A DNA stretch of 64,000 bases from Roseibium sp. HPY-6 (GTDB lineage: Bacteria > Pseudomonadota > Alphaproteobacteria > Rhizobiales > Stappiaceae): the NCBI RefSeq assembly GCF_040530035.1, contig NZ_JBEWCD010000002.1:1240001-1304000 (forward strand), in the 5' to 3' direction. The stretch's first letter is position 1; each line of letters starts with the position of its first letter. The notes under the pieces were generated by a model. It did no database searches. It was given only the letters and a program-made list of their open reading frames with translations, and had not been told where the DNA came from. The position numbers and the translations under genes are program-made. Below, one piece after another: positions 7,313 through 14,750 of this stretch.

Positions 7313-9364
7313 ATGTTTCGACCGTTTATTTTTGCTGTAACTGCGCTTTCCATTTTTTCAACCACATCCCAGGCCGCCGACAAGGTTGCCATTGTTTTTG
7401 ATGGATCCGGCTCCATGTGGGGCCAGATCGAAGGCCGCACCAAGATCGAAATTGCGCGGGACGCGATGAGCAATGTGCTTGGAACACTGCCAGGCGACCT
7501 GGAACTCGGCCTTTTCGCCTATGGCCATCGCCAGAAGGGAAAGTGTGACGATATCGAGCTGATCGTGCCTCCGGCGGCCGGAACCGGCGCCGCGATCAAG
7601 GCTGCAACGGACAACATCACGCCGAAAGGCAAAACGCCGCTTTCGGCGGCCGTTCGTCAGGCGGCCGAAACGATGCGGTACACGGAGGACAAGGCGACCG
7701 TCGTCCTGGTGACGGACGGCATCGAGACCTGTAACGCGGATCCTTGCGCTCTTGGGCAGGAACTGGCCCGTCTAGGCGTCAATTTCACCGCTCATGTCAT
7801 CGGCTTCGGACTGAGCCCGGAAGAGGGGCGTCAGGTTGCCTGTCTCGCTGAGAACACCGGTGGCCTTTACATCCAGGCCGGAAATGCCGAAGAGCTGTCC
7901 GGCGCGTTGACGGCGACCGTTGAAACCGTGCCGGTTGTGGAAGCAACAGAGCAGCCGGTACAGTTGCCGGAAGCTTCGCTGACTGCTCCCGACACGGCCG
8001 AGATCGGCGCACGGATCGATGTTGCCTGGCAGGGACCCGGTGGCCGATACGATCAGATTGAATTGCATGATCCGAAGGCCAGGGGCGGCGAGGGCAAGCG
8101 GTTGCGGTCCAAGGCGGTGGTCAACGGTGATTTCGACAACAACACCGTTACGATGACGGTTGTGAACGAGCCGGGAGAGTATGAGTTGCGCTACTGGGAC
8201 GGTTCCGGCCGCCAGATACTGGCGACGCGCGCAATTGAGGTTACGCCGGCCGAAGTGGCGCTGTTCGCTCCCAACGAGATTGCAATGGCAAAGCCTGTGA
8301 CGGTGGAGTGGGTTGGACCCGGTGGCCGCTATGATGCGGTAGAACTTTATGATGCCACGGCGCGCGGTGGTGAAGGCAAGGTCCTGCATAACAAACGCTT
8401 GCGCAATGATGACTTCGACAACAACAAGGTGACCATGCCGACACCGGCAAAGCCCGGCACCTATCAGCTTCGTTACTATGCCGGGGAAGACAAGATTGTA
8501 CTGGCGACGCGTCCGCTGGACATTATCGAAGCACCGGTGACGCTCGAAACGGATGAGGCAGCCGAAGCCGGCAAGCCGATCCTGGTCGACTGGATCGGGC
8601 CGGGAGCGCGCTATGACAGCGTCCGGCTGGTCGACCCGGCAAGCGGCAAGAAAATCCACGAAAAGCGTCTGCGCAATGACGATTTCGACAATCAGCGCGT
8701 AACCTTGCCGGGACCGGTCAAGGCAGGTCCCTATGAGCTGCACTACTACAACGGTGACAACAAGACCGTATTGGCCTCCGTTCCAATAGAAGTCACTGCC
8801 GCTGTTGTCGCCCTCGAAGCGCCTGACCAGATCGGACAGGGACGCCACATCACGGTGACGTGGACTGGCCCCGGAGCGCGTTATGACAGCGTTCAGTTTT
8901 TCGATCCGCGTGCGCGTGCCGGTGAAGGGCGAGTTGTTCATCAAAAACGTCTGCGCAATGACGACTTCGACAACTCCAAGGTCACTCTGCCGAGTGCGGC
9001 AAAACCGGGTGACTACGAACTGCGCTACTACAATGGCGACAACAAAACCGTGATGCTGACACGTCCGATTTCCGTCGTGCCGGTCGAGCTTGGGGTAGAT
9101 GGGCCGGAGAGCGTTGAAGCGGAAACGACATTCTCCGTTTCATGGCAAGGGCCGGGCGCGCGGTATGACTCGGTACAGATCTGGGATCCCAGGGCACGTG
9201 GCGGCAATGGCAGAGCCGTTTTTGAACGGCGCGTCTGGTCAGGGGACATCGACGCACAGACCGTCAGTTTGAAAGCACCGAAGGAAGCCGGGGACTACGA
9301 GATCCGCTATTTCAACGGTGACAACAAGGCCGTGCTCTTCACCCGCCCGCTGTCCGTGCAGTAG
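7313..9364 (+). CDS. Secreted VWA-domain protein with five Ig-like repeats
   Basis: The ATG at 7313 has GGAGG upstream and opens a signal peptide (residues 1-21, cleavage near SQA/AD). A von Willebrand A domain follows: MIDAS motif DGSGS at 30-34, Thr in GKTPLSAAV, Asp in VLVTDGIETC. From about residue 225 to the C-terminus (683 residues in all) there are five tandem repeats of about 90 residues, each with WxGPGxRYDxV, RLRNDDFDN, and YELRYYNGDNKTVLATRPI-type elements; repeats 2-4 are the most alike and repeat 5 has diverged. The architecture suggests a periplasmic or surface adhesion/scaffold protein. No partner gene is adjacent. Confidence 0.85.
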   Translation: MFRPFIFAVTALSIFSTTSQAADKVAIVFDGSGSMWGQIEGRTKIEIARDAMSNVLGTLPGDLELGLFAYGHRQKGKCDDIELIVPPAAGTGAAIKAATDNITPKGKTPLSAAVRQAAETMRYTEDKATVVLVTDGIETCNADPCALGQELARLGVNFTAHVIGFGLSPEEGRQVACLAENTGGLYIQAGNAEELSGALTATVETVPVVEATEQPVQLPEASLTAPDTAEIGARIDVAWQGPGGRYDQIELHDPKARGGEGKRLRSKAVVNGDFDNNTVTMTVVNEPGEYELRYWDGSGRQILATRAIEVTPAEVALFAPNEIAMAKPVTVEWVGPGGRYDAVELYDATARGGEGKVLHNKRLRNDDFDNNKVTMPTPAKPGTYQLRYYAGEDKIVLATRPLDIIEAPVTLETDEAAEAGKPILVDWIGPGARYDSVRLVDPASGKKIHEKRLRNDDFDNQRVTLPGPVKAGPYELHYYNGDNKTVLASVPIEVTAAVVALEAPDQIGQGRHITVTWTGPGARYDSVQFFDPRARAGEGRVVHQKRLRNDDFDNSKVTLPSAAKPGDYELRYYNGDNKTVMLTRPISVVPVELGVDGPESVEAETTFSVSWQGPGARYDSVQIWDPRARGGNGRAVFERRVWSGDIDAQTVSLKAPKEAGDYEIRYFNGDNKAVLFTRPLSVQ

Positions 9365-9423
9365 CTGGAGCTTGCTGGGTTGACTGGCCGGTGCGTTTGG
9401 GCCCGGCCAGGTCGCCTGAAGTG

Positions 9424-10125
9424 TCAGGCAGGCTGCGCCTGCATCGCTTGTTCTGCTTCCTGCATCAAGCCTGTTATCCAGCTGCCCCGCTTCAGCAAGA
9501 AAGCACGCAGGAGTGCACCATAGTCCTTGGCCACCGCATTCTCGACGGACGGACGTTTCGCCAAGGCATGCCGCCAGCGTTTGACCTGCTCAAGGTCATT
9601 GAAGATATCCAGATCGGTGATGGTTTCGAAGACATCGAAATAGCGGAACACAGGGCCGAAGGCGGCATCGACGAGCGAAAAACTGCTGCCTGCGAAGAAG
9701 GGGCCTTCTTTGTCAATCCGTCCGTCGAGGTGCTCAAATTTCGATCGCAGCGCCTGCCGTGCGGTTTCGAATTCAGAGACCTCGGCGGCATTATAGAGAG
9801 CGCCGATCCCGTTCAGGATCTGGGACGCGAATTCCACATAAGCGCGATGACCGGCTCTTTCGACCGGATCTTCCGGATGCAGCCTTTTTCCGCAGACCTC
9901 GTCGATGAATTCCACGATCGCAGCCGATTCAAACAGATAGATACCTTTTTCGGTCTTCAGAAGCGGAACCTTGCCGAGTGGCGAGACGGCACGGAACCAG
10001 TCCGGCTTGTTGCCAAGGTCGATATATATGCGCTCGAACGGAACCTCTTTTTCCGTAAGAACAATGGCCGCCCGTTGAACATAGGGGCAAAGCGTATGGC
10101 TGATCAGGGTGAAGTCTGTGTTCAT
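9424..10125 (-). CDS. Glutathione S-transferase family protein
   Basis: The 233-residue protein has an N-terminal thioredoxin-fold domain with LCPYVQRAAIVL, the GSH-site proline in SPLGKVPLL, and FESAAIVEFIDE, followed by the all-helical C-terminal domain with the FSLVDAAFGPVF N-cap motif. The CPYVQR motif suggests a Cys-type (omega/zeta-like) GST, likely to do thiol transfer or detoxification. The ATG at 10125 has AAGGA 8 bases upstream and is preferred over an in-frame ATG at 10143. It is divergent from a marR gene, with strong palindromes between them. A CTGGCCGG/CCGGCCAG hairpin (9384-9410) separates it from the convergent VWA gene. Confidence 0.9.
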   Translation of the reverse strand: MNTDFTLISHTLCPYVQRAAIVLTEKEVPFERIYIDLGNKPDWFRAVSPLGKVPLLKTEKGIYLFESAAIVEFIDEVCGKRLHPEDPVERAGHRAYVEFASQILNGIGALYNAAEVSEFETARQALRSKFEHLDGRIDKEGPFFAGSSFSLVDAAFGPVFRYFDVFETITDLDIFNDLEQVKRWRHALAKRPSVENAVAKDYGALLRAFLLKRGSWITGLMQEAEQAMQAQPA

Positions 10126-10137
10126 GAGTTTTTCCTT

Positions 10138-10200
10138 TTTCATGCATTTGCATTAAAGTAAATGCATCTGCATGAAAATACAAGATTGATGCAGCTGCAT
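10138..10200. promoter_or_regulatory. Palindromic operators between divergent GST and marR genes
   Basis: A 40-bp near-perfect palindrome spans 10138-10177: its outer arms are TTTCATGCA/TGCATGAAA and its inner arms TGCATT/AATGCA, each with a 2-base break. A second perfect palindrome, ATGCAGCTGCAT, lies at 10189-10200. TGCAT is the shared half-site. The position between divergent GST and MarR genes is as expected for binding by the adjacent MarR protein. Confidence 0.7.
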
Positions 10201-10214
10201 GAAAGTTTTATGCC

Positions 10215-10670
10215 ATGAGCATGAATGGAAAAATGCGAGATCGATCCGAACCGGACAAAATGGATGCATGGGCGCGGTTGCAGCGCGCAAGCGGTGTTGT
10301 CTTGTCCCGCGTCGAAGCGCGGCTGAAGGCCGACGGCTTTCCGCCTCTCGGATGGTACGACATGTTGCTTGAATTGAAGCGGTCGGAGGGCATGGCCCTC
10401 AGGCCTGTCGAAATCGAGAAGCGGACACTTCTGGCACAATACAATGTTTCGAGGATGATCGAGAGAATTGCAGCGGCGGGCTATGTCGAAAAGCGAAAAG
10501 CGGCAGAAGACGGCCGAGGTGTGATGATACACCTACTTTCTAATGGAGAAGACCTGTTAAAAGAGATGTGGCCTGCATACAAGAAGGCTGTCGAGGCGGA
10601 GTTTTCAGTCCACCTTGACGATGAAGAAACACGAATATTGTGGCACATGCTTGGTAAGCTGTTGCCTTGA
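10215..10670 (+). CDS. MarR family transcriptional regulator
   Basis: A 151-residue winged-helix regulator. The HTH region reads MALRPVEIEKRTLLAQYNVSRMIERIAAAGYVEKRKA with the wing EDGRGVMIHLLSNGE. Alternative starts at 10221 and 10233 are in frame; the last has GGA just upstream. It is divergent from the GST gene, and the TGCAT palindromes between them make it the likely repressor of that gene and of itself. Inducer unknown. Confidence 0.88.
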   Translation: MSMNGKMRDRSEPDKMDAWARLQRASGVVLSRVEARLKADGFPPLGWYDMLLELKRSEGMALRPVEIEKRTLLAQYNVSRMIERIAAAGYVEKRKAAEDGRGVMIHLLSNGEDLLKEMWPAYKKAVEAEFSVHLDDEETRILWHMLGKLLP

Positions 10671-10749
10671 TTTGGATTTGTACTTTTGGTTTTCCGGGAG
10701 CGGTTGTCCTGAAACAATAAGTTCCCGGTACAGGATTGATTGGTGAAAC

Positions 10750-11418
10750 ATGATACCTCCCTTGAGAGTGAACCGGCGTCAACCGACGGACCTGACCCAT
10801 CGTTTGGCACAGCAGCGAAGGCAGTACGCACAAATGACTGAACCGCTCGACCTGGCGCGCCGTCGTGAGTTGCCGCAGGAGTGGCTGTTTTTGCTTCAGG
10901 AGTTTCCGCGAAAAGAGTGGCTTGAACACGATAATCTTGGGCCGCTGACCGAGTTCTGGCTGAACCGCCACGACGGTTTCCGCAACATGGGAAACACCCT
11001 GATCGCCATGCTTCAGCAATTTCGCGAAGGCCAGGTTCCACCTGACCGGTTCGGCGGCATGTTCGCACCGCAGCTTCAGCTTTTCCTGACCGAGTTGCAC
11101 AATCACCATATGATTGAGGACCATCATTATTTCCCGGTTCTCATGGACGCAGAAAAGCGTCTGATTCCCGGTTTTGAATTGCTGGAGGCAGACCATGAAA
11201 TGATCCATCAGCACATCGAAACGGTGGTGGTCAGTGCCAATGAACTGATCGTCTCTTTGCAAGGCGACGATAAGGATGCGCTTCGCCGCGCCACGGACAA
11301 TTATGCCGCCGTCAGCGAAGCGCTTCTCATGGGTCTCAAGCAACATCTCTCGGACGAAGAAGATCTGATCGTGCCGATTATCCTTTCGCGCGGCGAAAGT
11401 GAGCTGGGTCTTTCGTGA
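10750..11418 (+). CDS. Hemerythrin-domain protein
   Basis: A 222-residue protein with a hemerythrin-type di-iron four-helix bundle. Metal-ligand candidates are visible in order: the His of NRHDGF, H..HH..ED in ELHNHHMIEDHHYFP, H..H in LEADHEMIHQHIE, and H...E in LKQHLSDEEDLIVP. Such proteins bind oxygen, NO or iron in bacteria. The first 60 residues are not part of the bundle. It sits between marR and tyrS, about 80 bases from the former, and no functional link is obvious. Confidence 0.8.
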   Translation: MIPPLRVNRRQPTDLTHRLAQQRRQYAQMTEPLDLARRRELPQEWLFLLQEFPRKEWLEHDNLGPLTEFWLNRHDGFRNMGNTLIAMLQQFREGQVPPDRFGGMFAPQLQLFLTELHNHHMIEDHHYFPVLMDAEKRLIPGFELLEADHEMIHQHIETVVVSANELIVSLQGDDKDALRRATDNYAAVSEALLMGLKQHLSDEEDLIVPIILSRGESELGLS

Positions 11419-11467
11419 AAGAATCAAAACGCCTGTCGGCCGTGAAAGGGTGATCTGAATTCTCGCC

Positions 11468-11496
11468 TTGACTCTGGTAGCGCCTTATCGCATGTA
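11468..11496 (+). promoter_or_regulatory. Candidate promoter of the tyrS leader
   Basis: A -35 element TTGACT (11468-11473) is followed after 17 bases by CATGTA (11491-11496), a weak -10; TGTAAG with 19-base spacing is the alternative. Either would place transcription start at or just before the leader-peptide ATG at 11504, giving a leaderless or nearly leaderless small reading frame. Confidence 0.45.
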
Positions 11497-11503
11497 AGCT
11501 TTC

Positions 11504-11569
11504 ATGACCAAGACGACCGCAACCTTCGTGTATTTTTATTACGTCACCGACATGCCGGCGGCTGCGTAG
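11504..11569 (+). CDS. Candidate leader peptide of tyrS (21 residues, Tyr/Phe-rich)
   Basis: A short frame begins ATG at 11504 and ends TAG at 11567-11569. Its peptide starts MTKTTATFVYFYYV; residues 8-13 are Phe-Val-Tyr-Phe-Tyr-Tyr, three Tyr and two Phe in six codons (11525-11542). The reading frame ends exactly where an antiterminator segment begins, and an intrinsic terminator lies 30 bases on, ahead of tyrS. I see no Shine-Dalgarno site, and the predicted promoter would start RNA at or near the ATG, as known for the rhizobial trpL leader. The peptide is inferred to sense charged tRNA-Tyr, not to act as a protein. Confidence 0.65.
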   Translation: MTKTTATFVYFYYVTDMPAAA

Positions 11570-11623
11570 GATCTTGCTCACACCATAGAAACCGAAAACA
11601 GCCGCCGCGTCAGGCGGCTTTTT
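11557..11623 (+). promoter_or_regulatory. Attenuator of tyrS: antiterminator and terminator stems
   Basis: The terminator hairpin is AGCCGCC (11600-11606) with GGCGGCT (11613-11619) followed by a T-run to 11623. The same 5' arm can instead pair with GGCGGCTG at 11557-11564, inside the last codons of the leader peptide: CAGCCGCC (11599-11606) is its perfect 8-base complement. The two pairings exclude one another. A ribosome stalled at the Tyr codons leaves 11557-11564 free to form the antiterminator; one that reaches the stop codon covers it and lets the terminator form. Confidence 0.7.
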
Positions 11624-11664
11624 GGTTTCAAGGAGGCTCCTGGCGGGGAAACCAGGAAGCCGAA

Positions 11665-12942
11665 ATGACCAAGCACATGATTGAAGCCGGAAAGCCGGCG
11701 ACCAAGCTCAAGTCGGAAGCGCTCGCCGTGCTTCTGGAACGTGGCCTCGTGCACCAGTGCACCGATGTGGAAGCCCTCGACAAACGGCTCTCCGACGGAC
11801 CTGTCACCGCCTATGCCGGGTTCGATGCGACGGCCGCGAGCCTTCATGTCGGGCACCTGATGCCGCTGATGACGATGCGCTGGCTCCAGAAACTGGGCCA
11901 TCGTCCGGTCATCGTTCTGGGTGGCGGCACGAGCCAGATCGGTGATCCGAGTTTCAGGAACGACGCGCGCCCTCTGCTGGAAGAACGCCAGATTGCCGCC
12001 AACATCGCGACCATTCGCCGGTCGGTCGAGAGGCTGGTCGACATGGAGGGGCCTGACGGTGCGCTGCTGGTCGATAACGCGGAATGGCTGAACGAATTCC
12101 GCTTCCTGGAATTTCTCCGCGACTATGGTTCCCAGTTCACCGTCAACCGCATGATGACCTTCGACAGCGTCAAATCGCGCCTGGAGGCCCAGATGCCGCT
12201 GACCGTGCTGGAGTTCTGCTACATGATGCTCCAGGCGGTCGATTTCCTGGAACTCGCCAAACGCCACGACTGCGTGTTGCAGGTCGGCGGGTCCGATCAG
12301 TGGGGCAACATCGTCAACGGTGTCGAACTGGGACGGCGCGACGGGCGAAAACTTCACGGTCTGACGGTCCCGCTTCTGACTACGGCAGGTGGCGCCAAGA
12401 TGGGCAAGACCGCTGCCGGTGCCGTCTGGCTTCACCCGGAGCATCTGTCCCCCTTTGGTTTCTGGCAGTTCTGGCGCAACACGGCAGACGCCGATGTCGG
12501 CAAGTTCCTGCGTCTCTTCACGGAGCTGCCGATCAGCGAAGTGGAGCGTCTCAGTGAACTTGAGGGAGCCGAGCTGAACGAGGCGAAGAAAATCCTGGCT
12601 ACCCAGGTCACGACCATTGTTCACGGACCGGAGGAAGCCCGCGCGGCCCTGCAGCAGGGGGACGCCCTGTTCGCCGGTGAAGGCGAAATACTGGAGCCCA
12701 CGCACCTGCTGCCTCTGGCGCGTCTTGCCGAAGGCCTTGGTCTTTTGGAACTCGTGGTTGCCATCGGCTTTGCTGCCTCGAACGGCGAGGCCCGGCGTCT
12801 GGTGGAAGCGGGTGGCGTGCGCCTCAACAGCCGGATCGTCGACGACCCGAAACGCCGCATCGCAACCGGCGACCTGAAGGCGAACGACAGGCTCGCAGTA
12901 TCTGTCGGCAAGCGTCGGAAAGCGCTGGTCGGGTTCGAGTGA
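11665..12942 (+). CDS. tyrS: Tyrosyl-tRNA synthetase
   Basis: Class I aminoacyl-tRNA synthetase charging tRNA-Tyr. In the 425 residues the HIGH motif is HVGH (61-64) in AGFDATAASLHVGHL, the specificity region includes GSDQWGNI, the KMSKS motif is KMGKT (about 245-249), and a C-terminal S4 RNA-binding domain reads EARRLVEAGGVRLNSRIVDD. Start at 11665 has AGGAAG upstream. It follows a leader with attenuator features. Downstream is a repeat-filled spacer. Confidence 0.97.
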   Translation: MTKHMIEAGKPATKLKSEALAVLLERGLVHQCTDVEALDKRLSDGPVTAYAGFDATAASLHVGHLMPLMTMRWLQKLGHRPVIVLGGGTSQIGDPSFRNDARPLLEERQIAANIATIRRSVERLVDMEGPDGALLVDNAEWLNEFRFLEFLRDYGSQFTVNRMMTFDSVKSRLEAQMPLTVLEFCYMMLQAVDFLELAKRHDCVLQVGGSDQWGNIVNGVELGRRDGRKLHGLTVPLLTTAGGAKMGKTAAGAVWLHPEHLSPFGFWQFWRNTADADVGKFLRLFTELPISEVERLSELEGAELNEAKKILATQVTTIVHGPEEARAALQQGDALFAGEGEILEPTHLLPLARLAEGLGLLELVVAIGFAASNGEARRLVEAGGVRLNSRIVDDPKRRIATGDLKANDRLAVSVGKRRKALVGFE

Positions 12943-12998
12943 GCTGGGACAGGAAAGTCATGGCCTTGCTGGCTTTGCTGCTGCCTGACAGACAAGAT

Positions 12999-13047
12999 CC
13001 GGCTCCCCGGTCCCGGATCTCCGCCTCGCTGCGTCCGGGATGACGAT
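12999..13047. repeat. Intergenic repeat copy 1 (49 bp)
   Basis: The 49-base segment beginning CCGGCTC and ending TCCGGGATGACGAT recurs at 13323-13371 with only 3 differences. It contains internal complementarity (GGTCCCGGA with TCCGGGA), so it can fold as a hairpin. It resembles the dispersed palindromic repeats common between genes in Hyphomicrobiales. Confidence 0.75.
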
Positions 13048-13118
13048 GGGAGGGTGAATACCACTCGAATAGCGCCTGCGCACGCTCTTCCAAGTCTAAA
13101 GACTGCCAGCAACAAAAC

Positions 13119-13225
13119 CCTCATCCTGAGGAGGACCGGAAGGTCCGTCTCGAAGGATGGGCGGCAGATTCAGAGGCCGCGGCCCATCCTTCGAGACAGC
13201 GCTTGCGCGCTTCCTCAGGATGAGG
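13119..13225. repeat. Large palindromic intergenic element
   Basis: Outer arms CCTCATCCTGAGGA (13119-13132) and TCCTCAGGATGAGG (13212-13225) are perfect complements; inner arms GTCTCGAAGGATGGGC (13147-13162) and its complement (13192-13207) are also perfect over 16 bases. The 107-bp element would fold as a long cruciform or RNA hairpin. Such CCTCATCCTGAGG elements are widespread in rhizobial-type genomes (from general knowledge). Confidence 0.8.
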
Positions 13226-13240
13226 TTGCCAACCATTCCT

Positions 13241-13371
13241 CGTCATCCCGGCCAAGCGCAGCGCGAGCCGGGACCGGGAAGACACAAATCTGCCGGTGTC
13301 CCTGTTACCCTATCGTCGCATTCCGGCTCTCCGGTCCCGGATCTCCGCTGCGCTGCGTCCGGGATGACGAT
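13241..13371. repeat. Inverted pair of intergenic repeats
   Basis: 13241-13280 (CGTCATCCCGG...GGGACCGG) is a partial inverted copy of the repeat at 13323-13371, which is itself copy 2 of the 12999-13047 element. Together with the large palindrome, these repeats fill the roughly 490-base spacer between tyrS and the broken DUF4166 gene; I see no coding frame there. Confidence 0.65.
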
Positions 13372-13433
13372 AAATGCTCGCAAGATTTGAACTGAAATCC
13401 CGGCATTGATCGGCTTTGAACGAATGAATGCAA

Positions 13434-13994
13434 CTAGACAGCTTCGTGATCTGCGACCAATTCGCAAGGTTCGATTGTTCCCTCATAGCCGAACACCTTG
13501 CCGATAAGCGGAAAGCTGACTTCAACCGACAATCTGTAGAGGTCATCCTCGACGCGTTCTCGGCCTATTGTCCTTGGTGCGACTGTTTTCGGAATCTTCA
13601 GGGGGCCCAGATAAACGTGTTCCGGCGTGAGGTCGATGCCAGCGGAACTTGCTGTAACACGCATCTTGAAGAGGAATGGGCCAAGCCGTTCGAGCATGCA
13701 GGGATGCGCTTCATCTTTGCCTGCGATCATGTCGGTCATAAACGGTTGACCATTAAACTTGCGTACCCAGCGTTCACCGCTGTCGATTTCCGCAAATGAC
13801 GTTTCAATCGGCACATTGTTTTGCGCTTCCGGAAGGGAGGCGAGACGACAAATCAATCGTGCTGCTGGCGATGCACCCCACCAGACTGTCGCCGTTCCGA
13901 TGGCGCGCCTGGCGAAAGTGTGCATTTCGCGTATTTGGGTTGGGACCTAGTTGAATCTTTCACCCAGAATGGTCTGATAAAGGACGCGTGGCAT
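13434..13994 (-). pseudogene. DUF4166-family gene interrupted by an in-frame TAG
   Basis: From an ATG at 13994 the frame reads MPRVLYQTILGERFN, then TAG (13947-13949), then without frame change VPTQIREMHTFARRAIG and on to the stop at 13434. The two parts together match the DUF4166 layout as I know it (LY..ILG..F..LP..IR.MH at the start; SGERWVRKFNGQPF, LGPLKIPKTVAPR, FPLIGKVFGYEG later). One codon, plausibly CAG before mutation, is now amber. The part after the stop has an internal ATG at 13925 (163 residues) but no ribosome site. The most likely status is a recent nonsense pseudogene; sequencing error or readthrough remain possible. Confidence 0.75.
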
Positions 13995-14145
13995 CGGGAG
14001 GCAGTCGATAATTTGGGATGTTGTCTAAGCGCGGAGTGTGCATTTAGACCAAGGCACTGCAACCATTGATTGGCCTAATGGTTCACAAATCCCTGACGAA
14101 TGGACCGGGAAGCCGGGGTGGGACCCGGCTTTCGACGATCTGTTG
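13995..14145. other. Short intergenic spacer
   Basis: No gene is evident. It contains a GC-rich hairpin, AGCCGGG/CCCGGCT (14111-14130), without a clear T-run, which may help end the minus-strand tautomerase transcript. Confidence 0.4.
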
Positions 14146-14361
14146 CTAGCGGCCCTCCGAGGCAGCTTTTGTCCGGAACGCTTCCACCGGCAGCCCGCCG
14201 ATGCCCCAGTTCTCCATGTCGACCTCGTCGATCACGACGAACGTCGTTGACGGGTTTTTGCCGAGAACGTCAGCGAGCAAATCTGTCGTACACTTGATGA
14301 GTTTGGCTTTCTGCTCTGACGTGACACCTTCCCGGGTCACCTGAATATTGATGTAAGGCAT
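14146..14361 (-). CDS. 4-oxalocrotonate tautomerase family protein
   Basis: A 71-residue protein starting MPYINIQVTREG, so that after Met removal Pro1 is the catalytic general base, the hallmark of the family. The basic residue in IQVTREG and the C-terminal FVVIDEVDMENWGIGG are also typical. It isomerises enol/keto compounds, often in aromatic degradation. The start is 2 bases after the stop of the upstream NTF2-like gene, forming a tight GST-NTF2-tautomerase operon. Confidence 0.9.
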   Translation of the reverse strand: MPYINIQVTREGVTSEQKAKLIKCTTDLLADVLGKNPSTTFVVIDEVDMENWGIGGLPVEAFRTKAASEGR

Positions 14362-14363
14362 GA

Positions 14364-14750
14364 TCAAGCGCCCCCTTTGTTTTCGGCATTCATCTGAAAT
14401 ATCTTCGCCATGATCCGCCAGTGCCCTTCGTCGCGCACGAAAGTCAGGAAATCGACATAGGCCTTGCCCGCCAATGTGCAGCGAACACGGGCAAAGGCCG
14501 TGTTGTCGCCCGCCAGCTGGATCTCGTCGATGACATCATCCCGGATCTCGCCGCGCGAGGCCGGTGAAACCCGGGCGGCGACCACGGGGACATACTCGTC
14601 CATCGTGCGGTGCAGGAGGGGTGTTTCGTCGGCGGTCGCATAGACTGCCTTCGGGTGAAACACTTTCTGCAGCAATTCCGTATCGCAATGATAAAGCGCA
14701 TCAAAATAATCGCGAATGACGCTCTGCAGCTCTTCGATCGGTCCGGTCAT
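14364..14750 (-). CDS. NTF2-like (lumazine-binding type) protein
   Basis: The 128-residue product fits the NTF2-like cone-shaped fold: an N-terminal helix (IEELQSVIRDYFDALYHCDTELLQKVFHP), then a beta sheet including TAFARVRCTLAGKAYVDFLTFVRDEGHWRIMAKIFQM. Members may be enzymes or ligand-binding proteins; no catalytic residues can be assigned. The ATG overlaps the preceding GST stop by four bases (ATGA), so it is translationally coupled to it. Confidence 0.82.
   Translation of the reverse strand: MTGPIEELQSVIRDYFDALYHCDTELLQKVFHPKAVYATADETPLLHRTMDEYVPVVAARVSPASRGEIRDDVIDEIQLAGDNTAFARVRCTLAGKAYVDFLTFVRDEGHWRIMAKIFQMNAENKGGA

Noticed and set aside
7772..8944. Minus-strand frame of 390 codons inside the VWA repeat gene
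   Set aside because: It mirrors the tandem repeats of the plus-strand gene, which has a signal peptide, a VWA domain and a good ribosome site.
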